64,000 nucleotides of DNA from an uncultured Collinsella sp. (GTDB lineage: Bacteria > Actinomycetota > Coriobacteriia > Coriobacteriales > Coriobacteriaceae). Location: the NCBI GenBank assembly GCA_900541885.1, contig UQKW01000006.1, positions 1 through 64,000 on the forward strand. The letters are read 5' to 3'. The notes under the pieces are model-generated. The model was not told where the DNA came from, did no database searches, and worked only from the letters and a program-made list of their open reading frames with translations. Shown here piece after piece: positions 43,137 through 52,005 of this stretch; the stretch's first letter is position 1, and each line of letters begins with the position of its first letter. The translations under genes and the position numbers were made by a program.

Positions 43137-46100
43137 CTAACGCTTACGGATACCCCAGACCAGGGCACCGACACCGGCCATGGCGATGACAAATGCCATA
43201 AGCAGAGCGGCAGCCTGCTGGTCGCCTGTGGTGGGCAGGAAACCCTTGACCGTCTTGACGATGTTCGTCACGGTCTTGGGCGTGCCGGGATCGGGCGTCG
43301 GCACGGGCGTCTCGGGCTTCTTGTACGTGTTGTTGAACACGATACCCTCGACGCTCTTATCGCCCTTGGCAAAGGCGACATTCGCCTTGAGGTTACCCTC
43401 GCCGTCATCGGCCACGTTGACGGTCGCGGTAAAGACGGACTTGTCGTAGGTCATACCGGCCTCGTCGCCCTTGACCTCGCTGATGGTGTAGACGTACGTA
43501 CCAGGCTCGTCGTACTCGAACTTGTCGAAGTTGATCTTGCCGTCGGCATCGTTGGTGACGGTGGACTCGATGTCCTCGCCAACGAGCTTAAAGCTAAACT
43601 CGTCCTTCTTGAGCTCGCGTCCCTCGAGCACCTTGACCGCGCCGATGGAAACCTGCGTAGGCATGGCGTGATACTTGTTGGTAAAGCCAGCCGACTCGGT
43701 GGTTCCCTCGAGCTTGTGCGTCGCGGTCAGCGTGCCGTCGCCGTTGTCGGAGACGGTGGTCACGACGGTGTAGGTCGTGCCGTCATAGGTGACGCCCTTG
43801 TACAGGCCGAGCGCGTTGGGGCAAGCCTCGCGCAGCATGTACGTGTGCGTGCCGGGTGCCTCGTAGCGGATCGGGCTCAGCGTAACGTTACCGTTGACGT
43901 CGTTGGTACCGCTAGCGACAACCACACCGTCCTCGAGCAGCTCAAACGTGAACTCGCCAGCTGCAAGGTCGCGGCCGGTCAGACGCTTAACCGTCTTGAC
44001 CTGATCGGTCACGGAAGAATCGGTAGGTGCCACGCCGTACGTGTTGGTGAACGTAAAGGCCGCACCGTCGCCGCCGTCGCGCTTGACGATCAGATGTCCG
44101 GCACCGTCATCGGTCACGGTGTAGGAAACCTTGCGCGTGGCGTTGGTGTCGTTGGTCACGCCAGGGGCGCTACCGGACTCGGCCACCGTGTAGGTAAAGG
44201 TGTGCGAGCGCGGGGCAGCGGGATCTGCGGGCTCGGACTCGTCGCTGGGCTCGTCGGCGTTGGCATCAGCGTCGGCGTCGGCCTCTTCAGCCTCTGCCTC
44301 GTCGGCCTCAGCCTCGTCAGCTTCGTCTGCCTCGGCCTTATCGGTCGCATCGTCCGTCACGCCCAGGGCGCGGTTGAGGTCCTCGAGCGTAAAGTGGATC
44401 TTGCCAAAGTCCACGTTGCCGGCCGCGTCGTTGGTTGCGGTCGTGCGCTCGGGCATCGGGGCACCCGCCTCGTCAGCGGTCACGGTAAAGGTAAACTTAC
44501 CCGCGATGTCGGCCGGGGCCAGGCCCTCGGCTGCCTGGAGCTTCTTGGTGCCGATGAGTGCGGCATCCACGGCCTCGGCGCCGTAGACGTTTTCGAACAA
44601 GGGCTCGACGCCACCGTAGTCGACCGTTGCCGTCAGGGTACCGTCACCGTTGTCGACAACGATAACCTTAAAGCCAAAGCTCCACGTTGTAGCGGAAACG
44701 CCATTCGGCAGCCCGAATAAATCTTCGTAGGCCGTGTAGTTAATGGTCCAAGCGAGCTTACCGTCCTTGTCGGTACGATGGGCAAGCCCAGCCGCCTCAA
44801 GATTGGCAAGCATCTCGGTGTCGTAGTGCAGCGCATCAAAGCTCACATGCCCGCCGATATTAGGCTTGAGGTTTTCGTAGCCCACAAGCTCGCCCTGATA
44901 GGCAATGCCGAACCAGAACTCGCCGTCGGCCATCGGACGACCGGTCAGGGTCTTGGTGGCGACAACCTGAGCAGCGGTACCACCAGGCGTATTGGTCGTA
45001 GCGCTGTAGCTGTTGTGGAACGGAACCAGGGCACTCTCGACCTTGTTCTCACCGCTCTTGTGGACCGTCGTATGCGTACCCTCGGGACCGCCGGAGACGG
45101 TCGTCGTGGCGGTAAGCGTACCGGCACCGTCATCGGCGACGGCGATCGTCACGGTACGCACGGCGTCGTCGTAGGTGTAACCGGGCTTGCCATCATTCTT
45201 CTCGGCTACGGTGTACGTGAAGGTCTTGCCGGCGTCAGCCTGCGTAAACTTGACCTCATGGCCAGCCAGGATGTCGATCAGGCCGACCGTTGCCTCTGCC
45301 GTCGCAGGGGACTTGAAGTTGTTGGCTCCGGGCAGCAGGCCAAGCGCGTTGGCAGAAGCCGCGTCGGCGGGCGTCACGGTAAAGGTAAACTGGCCCTCGG
45401 TCATGGGACGTCCGGAGAGGGTCTTGCTGAGCTTAAGGCCGCCGGCCGCGGTGTAGTTGAGCTCAATGTGGTACCTGTTGGTAAAGCGTCCATTCTCCTT
45501 CTTGGTGACGTTGGCGGTCAGGTTGCCCTCGCCGTCCTCGGTCACAGCCACCTCGGCGGTCGCGACATGAGAGTCATACGTCATGCCCGCCGCGTTGCCC
45601 GCGTTCTCGCGGATCTCGTACTTATAGGTTCCGGCAGCCGTGTAGTGAATCTTTCCGAACTTGATGGCGGCGACGCCATCCTTCGCGTCCTTCTTGTTCA
45701 CGGTTACGGTTGCGGGATCGGGCAGCGGGGCGCCCTCGGGGGCCGTGATGGTAAAACTGAACTTGTCTGCATCCGTCCAGTCGCGGCCGTCGATGGCCTT
45801 GCTCAGGTCAAAGTCGAGCTCTGCGTCGATCGGGGTCACACTGTAGGAGTTCTTGAACTCGGCGGGCTCGGTGCCCTTCAGGACATGCTCGGCCTTGAGG
45901 GTGCCGTCGCCGTTGTCCGTGATGGTGGTCTCGATAGTGTACTTGGCGTCACTGTAGGTGATACCCTTGCTGGTGGTTCCGCCCTTGACCTCGCGCAGCG
46001 TGTAGGTGTGCTTGCCGGCCTCGGTGTACTTCACGGCGCTCATCGTGATGTTGCCGCTGGCGTCGTTGGTGCCGGTGGCGACGACACTGTCGCCCTCGAC

Positions 46101-49016
46101 GAGCTCGAAGGAGAACTCGCCGGCCGCAAGCGCGCGCCCGGTCAGGGACTTGGTCGCGGCGATCTTATCGGTGACGCTGAAGCTCTTGGGGGTCAGATTG
46201 TAAGCGTTCTTGAACTCGATGCTCTTAACGTCCTCGGCGCCCTCCAGCTCATGCGTAGCCACCAGCTGGCCCTTGCCGTTGTCGGCAATGGTCGTCACGA
46301 TGGTGTAGACCGTGTTGTCGTAGGCAATACCACCGGCGTCGCCCTCAACCTCGTGCAGCGTGTAGGTGTGCTGGCCGATCTCGGTGTACTTGATGGGCTT
46401 GAACGTCACCTTACCGTCGACAGCGTTCACAACGGTCTCGATAAGCTCAGAATCCTCGCCCTTAACCTCGCGCAGCTCAAAGCTGAACTCGCCGGCCGTA
46501 AGGTCGCGCCCGGTCAGGACCTTGGTAACTGTAATCTGATCGGTGACGCTCGACTCGGCGGGATTGGCGGTATAGGTGTTCTTGAACTCGGCCTCGCCCG
46601 AGGTCTTCTTCACGGAAGCCTCGAGCTCGCCCTTTGCGTTGGGCTTCACCGTCACGGTGAACTCTGCAACGTTCTTGCTGTAGGCGATGCCATGGACCGT
46701 GGTTCCGGCATACTTCTCGCTAACCTTGTAGACATACGTGCCCGGCTTGTCATAGGCAATCTCGCCAAAGCTAATGTCCGCATGGCCCTTGGTCGCAGTC
46801 GCAGTCTTGGACGCAGGCATCGGGGCACTGTTCTCAGACGTCAGGCCAAACTCAAACTTGTCCTCATCCGTCCAGTCGCGACCCTCGAGCACCTTGGTCA
46901 GGCCAAAGTCGGCAGTTGCCAACGTTGTCGGCGTGGTATTGAGCGTAAAGCTAATCTTGCCGTTGTTGCCCAGATAAACATTGACCTTCGTCGCGCCGGA
47001 AACAACCTTCGTGTTGTTCCACTGGGGATTGATTACGTCGCGTGCGGTGTCAGTCGGGTTTCCGCCCACACGTTCCTTGGTGGTGTGGAGCTGATTGATA
47101 AAGGCGAGGCGCGCAGTACCAGCCTTAATCGACCAGTGGTCGCCATCCTTTACTAAAGCGCCTTCAAAGCTTTCAAGCTCGCTTCCCTTAATCGGGATCG
47201 AAACGGAATCATCGTACGGCGCACCCGACGAGTTCTGCGCCATAAACTCATCTTTGTACCAATAGGTCTTAGAGCCCGAAGGCTTTTCCGTTGCAAGCTT
47301 GGTGCAAGCTGCGTCCGTATAGACGGGCGTTAGCTTTTGGAAGTAGTAGTAGCTGTTCGTAGCAGCAGGCTCAAAGCTCGCGACCGTATCACCCGCATCG
47401 TCGCCGGTCCACTTGTTGGCGTAGAAGCTAACGGTATTGGAATCGGCGTCCTTGTGCTCATTGATGTAATCCTGCAGTCCCGGTACGTTATTGGGAGTAA
47501 ACAGGTTTTTGCGTGCAATAGCCTTTACACTCGATGCATATGCAACGCGGATAGGCGAGATGGCATCCGTGGAGTCAACCACGAACGTGCCCGCCGACTC
47601 GTCAACGGTAAAGCGGCGCAGCGGAATGAGCGATGCGGGAATCTTGACCGTCACGATGTCGCCGCGCCGAGAGTTTTTCTCGTCCGCGCGATCAACCGTA
47701 ATTACGAGATGGGCGAGCTCGCCATCAAACGTATAGGTATCGATATTGCCATCGGTCGACTTGGTGGCGGCGCCATAGGTCTTGCCGTTGTACTCGGCAC
47801 CGGTAAAGCTATCGACCTGCATAAAGGCGCCCAGCTCGTCCTCGAATGTGATGTAGCCGGAACCGTTGGGATTGTTGCCCTCGACCTTGGTCGGGAAACC
47901 CTTGCCCGACGTAATGGCACTCGAGATGTCCTTAAAGACCTGATCAAGCTCAGCGGCGTTGGTCGCCGACTTGTAGTAGCTAGCACCGGCAACGGGGTTG
48001 CCGAAATTGACATTCCACTCCTCAGTTCCAAAAAAGCCATGGCTTACGGACGATGTGGCATCCGGATAGTTACTCGACGCGGCATGCATGAATTTATTCT
48101 CGTTGCTCGTGCGGCTGCTTGTTGGATCGTCGCCCGGCTTCGCACCGTTGAAGATACCGATGGTATAAATGGTCGCCCCGCCACTCTTTATGGTCTTGGC
48201 GATATTGATGGCATCCTTAGCAACCTCGGCCTCAAAACCATTAGAACTCGTAGGAGAGCCATCGGTGAAGAACACAACGATCTTCTGGGCGTCTTCACGA
48301 CCAGCGATGCCCTTGGCCAGGTCCATGCCATAGTCGGCACGAGTAGAGCCAGCAGGCTCGATTGAATTAACCGTGTTCTTGAGGCTCATTGCGCCATCAC
48401 CCGAGCACGCCGTCAACTTCTGCATCGTCTGCGAGTAGTTGTAGGTGTTGCGGTCGGAGCGGTATGTATCATTACCGACCTTATCGCTCTTCTTACCCGC
48501 AAACTTTACGATGGCAACCTGGTGCTGCTTGCTCGCGTCCTTAACGTTCTTGTTTTGCTCGGCAATGGTGTCGATAAAGTGGTTGGCAGCATTCTTGAGC
48601 GCAACGATACGCTTAGGGGACCCTTTACCACCCATAGGATCATCCATTGAGCCAGAGGCATCGAGCACCATCACGATGTCGAGCGGCTTGGAAACCAGCG
48701 ACGTCGTATCGGATGTCGAAGACATCGCCGAAAGCGTAGTCAAAAAGTCCGATTTCCCGTCATCGATTGCTTGGACCGTCTTATCCGTCCAAATTCGGCC
48801 GACGTTTTGCGTCGTGACCTTGCTGCCGTCATAGCCGCCCGCCCAGAACTTCCAATGGTTGCTGGTGTCGTGATCGACTATCTTTGTCGCTTCCGGTCCG
48901 TCCATACCGGTGCTGGACCTGGCGTTGGCCTCGGGCAGCATGGCAAATGCTGCAGCCGGCAATACCAGCACTACGGCCAGTATCACCGCCAAGAGACCCC
49001 TCGTGTACTTACCCAT
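43137..49016 (-). CDS. LPXTG-anchored VWA adhesin with nine Spy0128/FctA-like pilin repeats
   Basis: A 1959-residue surface protein: signal peptide (~1-33), von Willebrand A domain (~112-375) with MIDAS motif DASGS (119-123), a middle region (~375-690), nine repeats of about 110-155 residues (~695-1897), a Pro-rich spacer, then LPTTG (1927-1931), hydrophobic segment and RKR tail for sortase anchoring. Each repeat shows a Lys in TKxLxGR, a Glu in YxxxE and an Asn in FxNxY, the pattern of intramolecular isopeptide bonds in FctA/Spy0128 pilins. Repeat 7 has an Asp/Glu/Ala-rich insert (~1558-1600). AAGGGAG supports the start. No sortase gene is in the window. It probably acts as an adhesin or pilus tip; the ligand is unknown. 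Confidence 0.9.
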   Translation of the reverse strand: MGKYTRGLLAVILAVVLVLPAAAFAMLPEANARSSTGMDGPEATKIVDHDTSNHWKFWAGGYDGSKVTTQNVGRIWTDKTVQAIDDGKSDFLTTLSAMSSTSDTTSLVSKPLDIVMVLDASGSMDDPMGGKGSPKRIVALKNAANHFIDTIAEQNKNVKDASKQHQVAIVKFAGKKSDKVGNDTYRSDRNTYNYSQTMQKLTACSGDGAMSLKNTVNSIEPAGSTRADYGMDLAKGIAGREDAQKIVVFFTDGSPTSSNGFEAEVAKDAINIAKTIKSGGATIYTIGIFNGAKPGDDPTSSRTSNENKFMHAASSNYPDATSSVSHGFFGTEEWNVNFGNPVAGASYYKSATNAAELDQVFKDISSAITSGKGFPTKVEGNNPNGSGYITFEDELGAFMQVDSFTGAEYNGKTYGAATKSTDGNIDTYTFDGELAHLVITVDRADEKNSRRGDIVTVKIPASLIPLRRFTVDESAGTFVVDSTDAISPIRVAYASSVKAIARKNLFTPNNVPGLQDYINEHKDADSNTVSFYANKWTGDDAGDTVASFEPAATNSYYYFQKLTPVYTDAACTKLATEKPSGSKTYWYKDEFMAQNSSGAPYDDSVSIPIKGSELESFEGALVKDGDHWSIKAGTARLAFINQLHTTKERVGGNPTDTARDVINPQWNNTKVVSGATKVNVYLGNNGKISFTLNTTPTTLATADFGLTKVLEGRDWTDEDKFEFGLTSENSAPMPASKTATATKGHADISFGEIAYDKPGTYVYKVSEKYAGTTVHGIAYSKNVAEFTVTVKPNAKGELEASVKKTSGEAEFKNTYTANPAESSVTDQITVTKVLTGRDLTAGEFSFELREVKGEDSELIETVVNAVDGKVTFKPIKYTEIGQHTYTLHEVEGDAGGIAYDNTVYTIVTTIADNGKGQLVATHELEGAEDVKSIEFKNAYNLTPKSFSVTDKIAATKSLTGRALAAGEFSFELVEGDSVVATGTNDASGNITMSAVKYTEAGKHTYTLREVKGGTTSKGITYSDAKYTIETTITDNGDGTLKAEHVLKGTEPAEFKNSYSVTPIDAELDFDLSKAIDGRDWTDADKFSFTITAPEGAPLPDPATVTVNKKDAKDGVAAIKFGKIHYTAAGTYKYEIRENAGNAAGMTYDSHVATAEVAVTEDGEGNLTANVTKKENGRFTNRYHIELNYTAAGGLKLSKTLSGRPMTEGQFTFTVTPADAASANALGLLPGANNFKSPATAEATVGLIDILAGHEVKFTQADAGKTFTYTVAEKNDGKPGYTYDDAVRTVTIAVADDGAGTLTATTTVSGGPEGTHTTVHKSGENKVESALVPFHNSYSATTNTPGGTAAQVVATKTLTGRPMADGEFWFGIAYQGELVGYENLKPNIGGHVSFDALHYDTEMLANLEAAGLAHRTDKDGKLAWTINYTAYEDLFGLPNGVSATTWSFGFKVIVVDNGDGTLTATVDYGGVEPLFENVYGAEAVDAALIGTKKLQAAEGLAPADIAGKFTFTVTADEAGAPMPERTTATNDAAGNVDFGKIHFTLEDLNRALGVTDDATDKAEADEADEAEADEAEAEEADADADANADEPSDESEPADPAAPRSHTFTYTVAESGSAPGVTNDTNATRKVSYTVTDDGAGHLIVKRDGGDGAAFTFTNTYGVAPTDSSVTDQVKTVKRLTGRDLAAGEFTFELLEDGVVVASGTNDVNGNVTLSPIRYEAPGTHTYMLREACPNALGLYKGVTYDGTTYTVVTTVSDNGDGTLTATHKLEGTTESAGFTNKYHAMPTQVSIGAVKVLEGRELKKDEFSFKLVGEDIESTVTNDADGKINFDKFEYDEPGTYVYTISEVKGDEAGMTYDKSVFTATVNVADDGEGNLKANVAFAKGDKSVEGIVFNNTYKKPETPVPTPDPGTPKTVTNIVKTVKGFLPTTGDQQAAALLMAFVIAMAGVGALVWGIRKR

Positions 49017-49068
49017 CGCGTCTCCCTTCTCGCAGGCTCAGACCTTGCATCAGCCTAAAGTTACGGAA

Positions 49069-49149
49069 TGAGACACCATTTGAGCAGGTGACACACGTTC
49101 CAGATTCGGTTTTGAGTGTGAGACAAATGTCTCACCAAAGTTGAGACAC
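49069..49149. promoter_or_regulatory. TGAGACA palindrome and repeats upstream of the adhesin gene
   Basis: A palindrome GTGAGACAAATGTCTCAC (49118-49135) is flanked by TGAGACAC (49069-49076) and TTGAGACAC (49141-49149). Spaced copies of one half-site before a surface adhesin suggest a repressor or activator binding region. Confidence 0.5.
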
Positions 49150-49176
49150 GGGATTTTTGCAGGTAAACGAATGCGA

Positions 49177-49215
49177 ATGAGGACCGGCGGGCATTTTTGC
49201 CCCACCGGCCCTCAT
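49177..49215 (-). terminator. Hairpin after the ech operon
   Basis: On the minus strand ATGAGGGCCGG-TGGGGCA pairs with TGCCCGCCGGTCCTCAT around AAAA, seven bases past the echF stop. No long T tract follows, but position and stem strength support a transcript end. Confidence 0.65.
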
Positions 49216-49222
49216 TTCCTCG

Positions 49223-49564
49223 CTACTCCGGCTTGGTTTCTACCGTGGGAGTCTTGTTCGCCGCAACTGGAGTACGGGCGGTGTCCATAGTCAAACAATG
49301 CTTGGGGCAGCTCTCGATGCACTCGCCGCACACCACGCAAGCATACGGGTCGATTGACCACGTTCCGCCCTTACGATCGACCGCAAGCGCACCTGCCGGG
49401 CAACGCCGCGCGCACATGCCGCAGCAAATGCACACGTCCATGTCGTTGACGATATGTCCGCGCAAGCGCTCGGGCGTTGCCAGCTCCTCCTGCGGATAGC
49501 ACACCGTGACCAGCTGCTTAACCATAGAACCCAAGGCCGTCTTGGCAAATGTCAGCAAACTCAT
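49223..49564 (-). CDS. echF: Ech hydrogenase subunit F (2x[4Fe-4S] ferredoxin-like)
   Basis: A 113-residue polyferredoxin with two complete cluster motifs: CICCGMCARRCP (Cys45, 48, 51, 55) and CVVCGECIESCP (Cys76, 79, 82, 86). This matches EchF/HycF/NuoI subunits that pass electrons from ferredoxin to the hydrogenase module. It is the last gene of the operon, seven bases after echE. The C-terminal ~20 residues are unstructured. Confidence 0.88.
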   Translation of the reverse strand: MSLLTFAKTALGSMVKQLVTVCYPQEELATPERLRGHIVNDMDVCICCGMCARRCPAGALAVDRKGGTWSIDPYACVVCGECIESCPKHCLTMDTARTPVAANKTPTVETKPE

Positions 49565-49571
49565 GCCGCGC

Positions 49572-50660
49572 CTACCTTTCCGTGCAGCTAATGCAGGGGT
49601 CGATGGTCAGGATAATCATGGGCACGTTGGCAAGGAGCACGCCCTGCAGCGCATGTGTCAGACCCGCCAGGTTCTGCGACGTCGGCGTGCGCACGCGGAA
49701 ACGGTCCAGATTCTTGGTGCCGTTGCCGCGCACATAGTAATACGCCTCACCGCGCGGCTGCTCAATCACAACCTCGCCGCGCGCGCCGTCGGCTGGCGTA
49801 AGCTTGGTGCGCCCGCCGATACCGTCGTGCGGAATCTTATCCACAAGCTCCTTGATGATATCCATGGCCTGCGTGACCTCGGCACAACGCACCTGGCAGC
49901 GGTCATAACAATCGCCGTCGGTGGCAACGATGGGCTCAAACGCGGCCAAATCCGCATAGGCGCCGTCACCGAACATGCGCACGTCGTAGTCCACGCCCGA
50001 GGCGCGGCCGAACGGGCCGACCATCGACAGATCCAACGCATCCTTCTTGCTGATCACACCCACGCCATGCAGGCGCTCGCCGCAGCTGTCGTCGTCCAAA
50101 AACGTATGCACCAGGGCCTCGTAGTCGGGACGCATGGCATCGAGCGTCTGGACAATGCCCGCCAGCTCGGAATCCTCGATATCGTGCTTAAGGCCGCCGA
50201 TCTCGTTAATCGACAGGATCACGCGACCGCCGCACGTGCTCTCAAAGATCTTGAGAATCTGCTCGCGCAGCGTCCATGAACGGTAGAACAGCGCCTCAAA
50301 GCCAAAGGCATCGGCGAGCAGGCCCAGCCACAGCAGATGTGAGTGGATGCGCGAAAGCTCATGCAAGATGGTGCGGATATACTGCACGCGACCGGGCACC
50401 TTGATGTCGAGCATGTGCTCGCAGGCGCTGGCATAGCCGCAGCTGTGGCCCACGGCGCAAATGCCGCAGATACGCTCGGCGATGTAGCCAAACTGATGCA
50501 TGTCGCGCTTTTCGGTGAGCTTCTCGAGTCCGCGGTGCACAAAGCCGATCTGCGGAATTGCCTCGATGACGCGGTCGTCCTCGATCACCAGGTCCAGATG
50601 AAGCGGCTCGGGCAGCACCGGGTGCTGCGGGCCAAACGGAATAACGGAGCGATGTGCCAT
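49572..50660 (-). CDS. echE: Ech-type [NiFe] hydrogenase large subunit
   Basis: A 362-residue group 4 large subunit. The L1 motif RICGICAVGH (Cys65, Cys68, His72) and the L2 motif DPCISC (Cys356, Cys359) supply all four nickel-iron ligands, so this is a true hydrogenase and not a NuoD-type relative. The protein ends three residues after the last Cys, so no C-terminal extension is available for a maturation protease, as described for CooH. An AAGGAGG site lies upstream. It forms the catalytic core with EchC and EchD. No hyp maturation genes are in the window. Confidence 0.93.
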   Translation of the reverse strand: MAHRSVIPFGPQHPVLPEPLHLDLVIEDDRVIEAIPQIGFVHRGLEKLTEKRDMHQFGYIAERICGICAVGHSCGYASACEHMLDIKVPGRVQYIRTILHELSRIHSHLLWLGLLADAFGFEALFYRSWTLREQILKIFESTCGGRVILSINEIGGLKHDIEDSELAGIVQTLDAMRPDYEALVHTFLDDDSCGERLHGVGVISKKDALDLSMVGPFGRASGVDYDVRMFGDGAYADLAAFEPIVATDGDCYDRCQVRCAEVTQAMDIIKELVDKIPHDGIGGRTKLTPADGARGEVVIEQPRGEAYYYVRGNGTKNLDRFRVRTPTSQNLAGLTHALQGVLLANVPMIILTIDPCISCTER

Positions 50661-50665
50661 GGACC

Positions 50666-51370
50666 TTACGCCTCCTTTTTCTGCTTGTCGCGGGCGGCCT
50701 TGGCGGCAAGCGCCGCGCGGACCTTGGCCGCCTTCTCGGGATCCATGGCGGCGAGCTTTGCCTCCATCTCGGCGGCCTTGAGCGCGGCCTTCGCAGCAGC
50801 CTCATCATGCTGAGCATCGGAGCCGGCAGCCGCAGCGGGCTGAGCAGCGGCGCCCGCGGCATCGCCGGCGCCCGCAGAGCCCTCCCCCGCGGCAGCGGCC
50901 TTCTCGGCCGCGGCCTTGCGCGCCTTGGCCTCGGCAGCGGCGCGGACCTTCATGGCCTTCTCGCGCGCGGCTTTCGCCTCGGGCGTGATCACACTCATGG
51001 GCTCGGCAGTCGAGACCTGGTAGAAAAAGCCCTTAAAGTCGATCTGCATATCGGTGATGGCAAGACCAAATAAGTCGTGGGCCTCGTTCTCAAACGGGAA
51101 TACCGCCGGATAGTACGAGCTGATGGACGGAATCTCCTGGTACTGGTCGATGCCCTCAACCACCAGGTTCTCGATCGCATAGCTGCCGTCCTGCGCAATA
51201 TGCTCCTGAGCAGCGCGAACGTTGATAAACGTATAGAGCAGGCGATACGTGCCGTCGTCAACGTTGCGCTCGGCGTGCATTTGCACAAAGCGCGCGCCGA
51301 CGCCCTTGAGCGCCTGGACATGCGACAGGAGCCCGTCGATCCCAACGGTGGTATAGATAGCCTTTTGCAT
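50666..51370 (-). CDS. echD: Ech hydrogenase subunit D (NuoC-like) with Ala/Lys-rich tail
   Basis: A 234-residue protein. Residues 1-~125 match the 30 kDa NuoC/EchD family (YPAVFPFENEAHDLFGL, with the HDLFG signature). Residues ~130-234 are a long, highly charged Ala/Lys/Glu-rich segment that is probably helical or disordered and is absent from typical EchD. Its start overlaps the echC stop (TAATG). The tail's purpose is not evident; it might contact nucleic acid, membrane or partner proteins. Confidence 0.85.
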   Translation of the reverse strand: MQKAIYTTVGIDGLLSHVQALKGVGARFVQMHAERNVDDGTYRLLYTFINVRAAQEHIAQDGSYAIENLVVEGIDQYQEIPSISSYYPAVFPFENEAHDLFGLAITDMQIDFKGFFYQVSTAEPMSVITPEAKAAREKAMKVRAAAEAKARKAAAEKAAAAGEGSAGAGDAAGAAAQPAAAAGSDAQHDEAAAKAALKAAEMEAKLAAMDPEKAAKVRAALAAKAARDKQKKEA

Positions 51371-51993
51371 TACTCGGCCTCCTTTGCAGCGGCGGGTGCG
51401 GCGGGCGTCCCAGCAGGCGCGTCGCCAGCAGCGGGCGCGGCGGGCTTCCCGGCAGGCGCGTCACCGGCACCGTCAGCCCCCGCAACGGCCACAAACCCGT
51501 CCTCGCCCAGCTCAACGCCACCGTCCCAGGCAGCGGCACCGCCCACGGTAAGCGGATCGCCGCCGGCGCGCATCACGGCCTCCTTCTGGTCCAGGATGCC
51601 GCACGCCTCCACGATGGCATCGATCACGGTCTCGGGGCGAATGGCGCATCCGGGCGCGTACACGTCCACGGGAATCGCGCGGTCCACGCCGCCGATCACG
51701 TTATAGGCATCGCGGAATACGCCGCCCGAACACGCGCAGATACCGCAGGCCACCACGCACTTGGGCTCGAGCATCTGGTTGTAGATCTGGCGCACGACGG
51801 GCAGGTTCTGGGCATTGACCGAACCCGTTACCAAAAAGATATCCGCATGCTTGGGGTTGCCGGTGTTGACCACGCCAAAACGCTCCGCATCGAACAACGG
51901 CGTGAGCGAGGCCAGCACCTCGATATCGCATCCGTTGCAGCTCGAGCCGTCGTAATGAATAACCCACGGCGAGCGCGACATTTTATGATCCAT
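51370..51993 (-). CDS. echC: Ech hydrogenase small subunit C (NuoB-like)
   Basis: A 207-residue small subunit with the cysteines of the proximal [4Fe-4S] cluster: SSCNGCD (Cys19, Cys22), the ACGICACSGG block (~83-91) and YAPGCAIRPE (~113). It transfers electrons to the nickel-iron site of EchE. The C-terminal ~55 residues are Ala/Gly/Pro-rich (GDAPAGKPAAPAAGDAPAG type) and not part of the core fold. AGGAGG precedes the ATG. Confidence 0.92.
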   Translation of the reverse strand: MDHKMSRSPWVIHYDGSSCNGCDIEVLASLTPLFDAERFGVVNTGNPKHADIFLVTGSVNAQNLPVVRQIYNQMLEPKCVVACGICACSGGVFRDAYNVIGGVDRAIPVDVYAPGCAIRPETVIDAIVEACGILDQKEAVMRAGGDPLTVGGAAAWDGGVELGEDGFVAVAGADGAGDAPAGKPAAPAAGDAPAGTPAAPAAAKEAE

Positions 51994-52005
51994 GGATGCC
52001 GCCTC

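Noticed and set aside
44778..47156. 792-codon open frame opposite the adhesin gene
   Set aside because: It mirrors the repeats of the minus-strand adhesin, has no ribosome binding site or known domain, and reflects GC-biased third positions.
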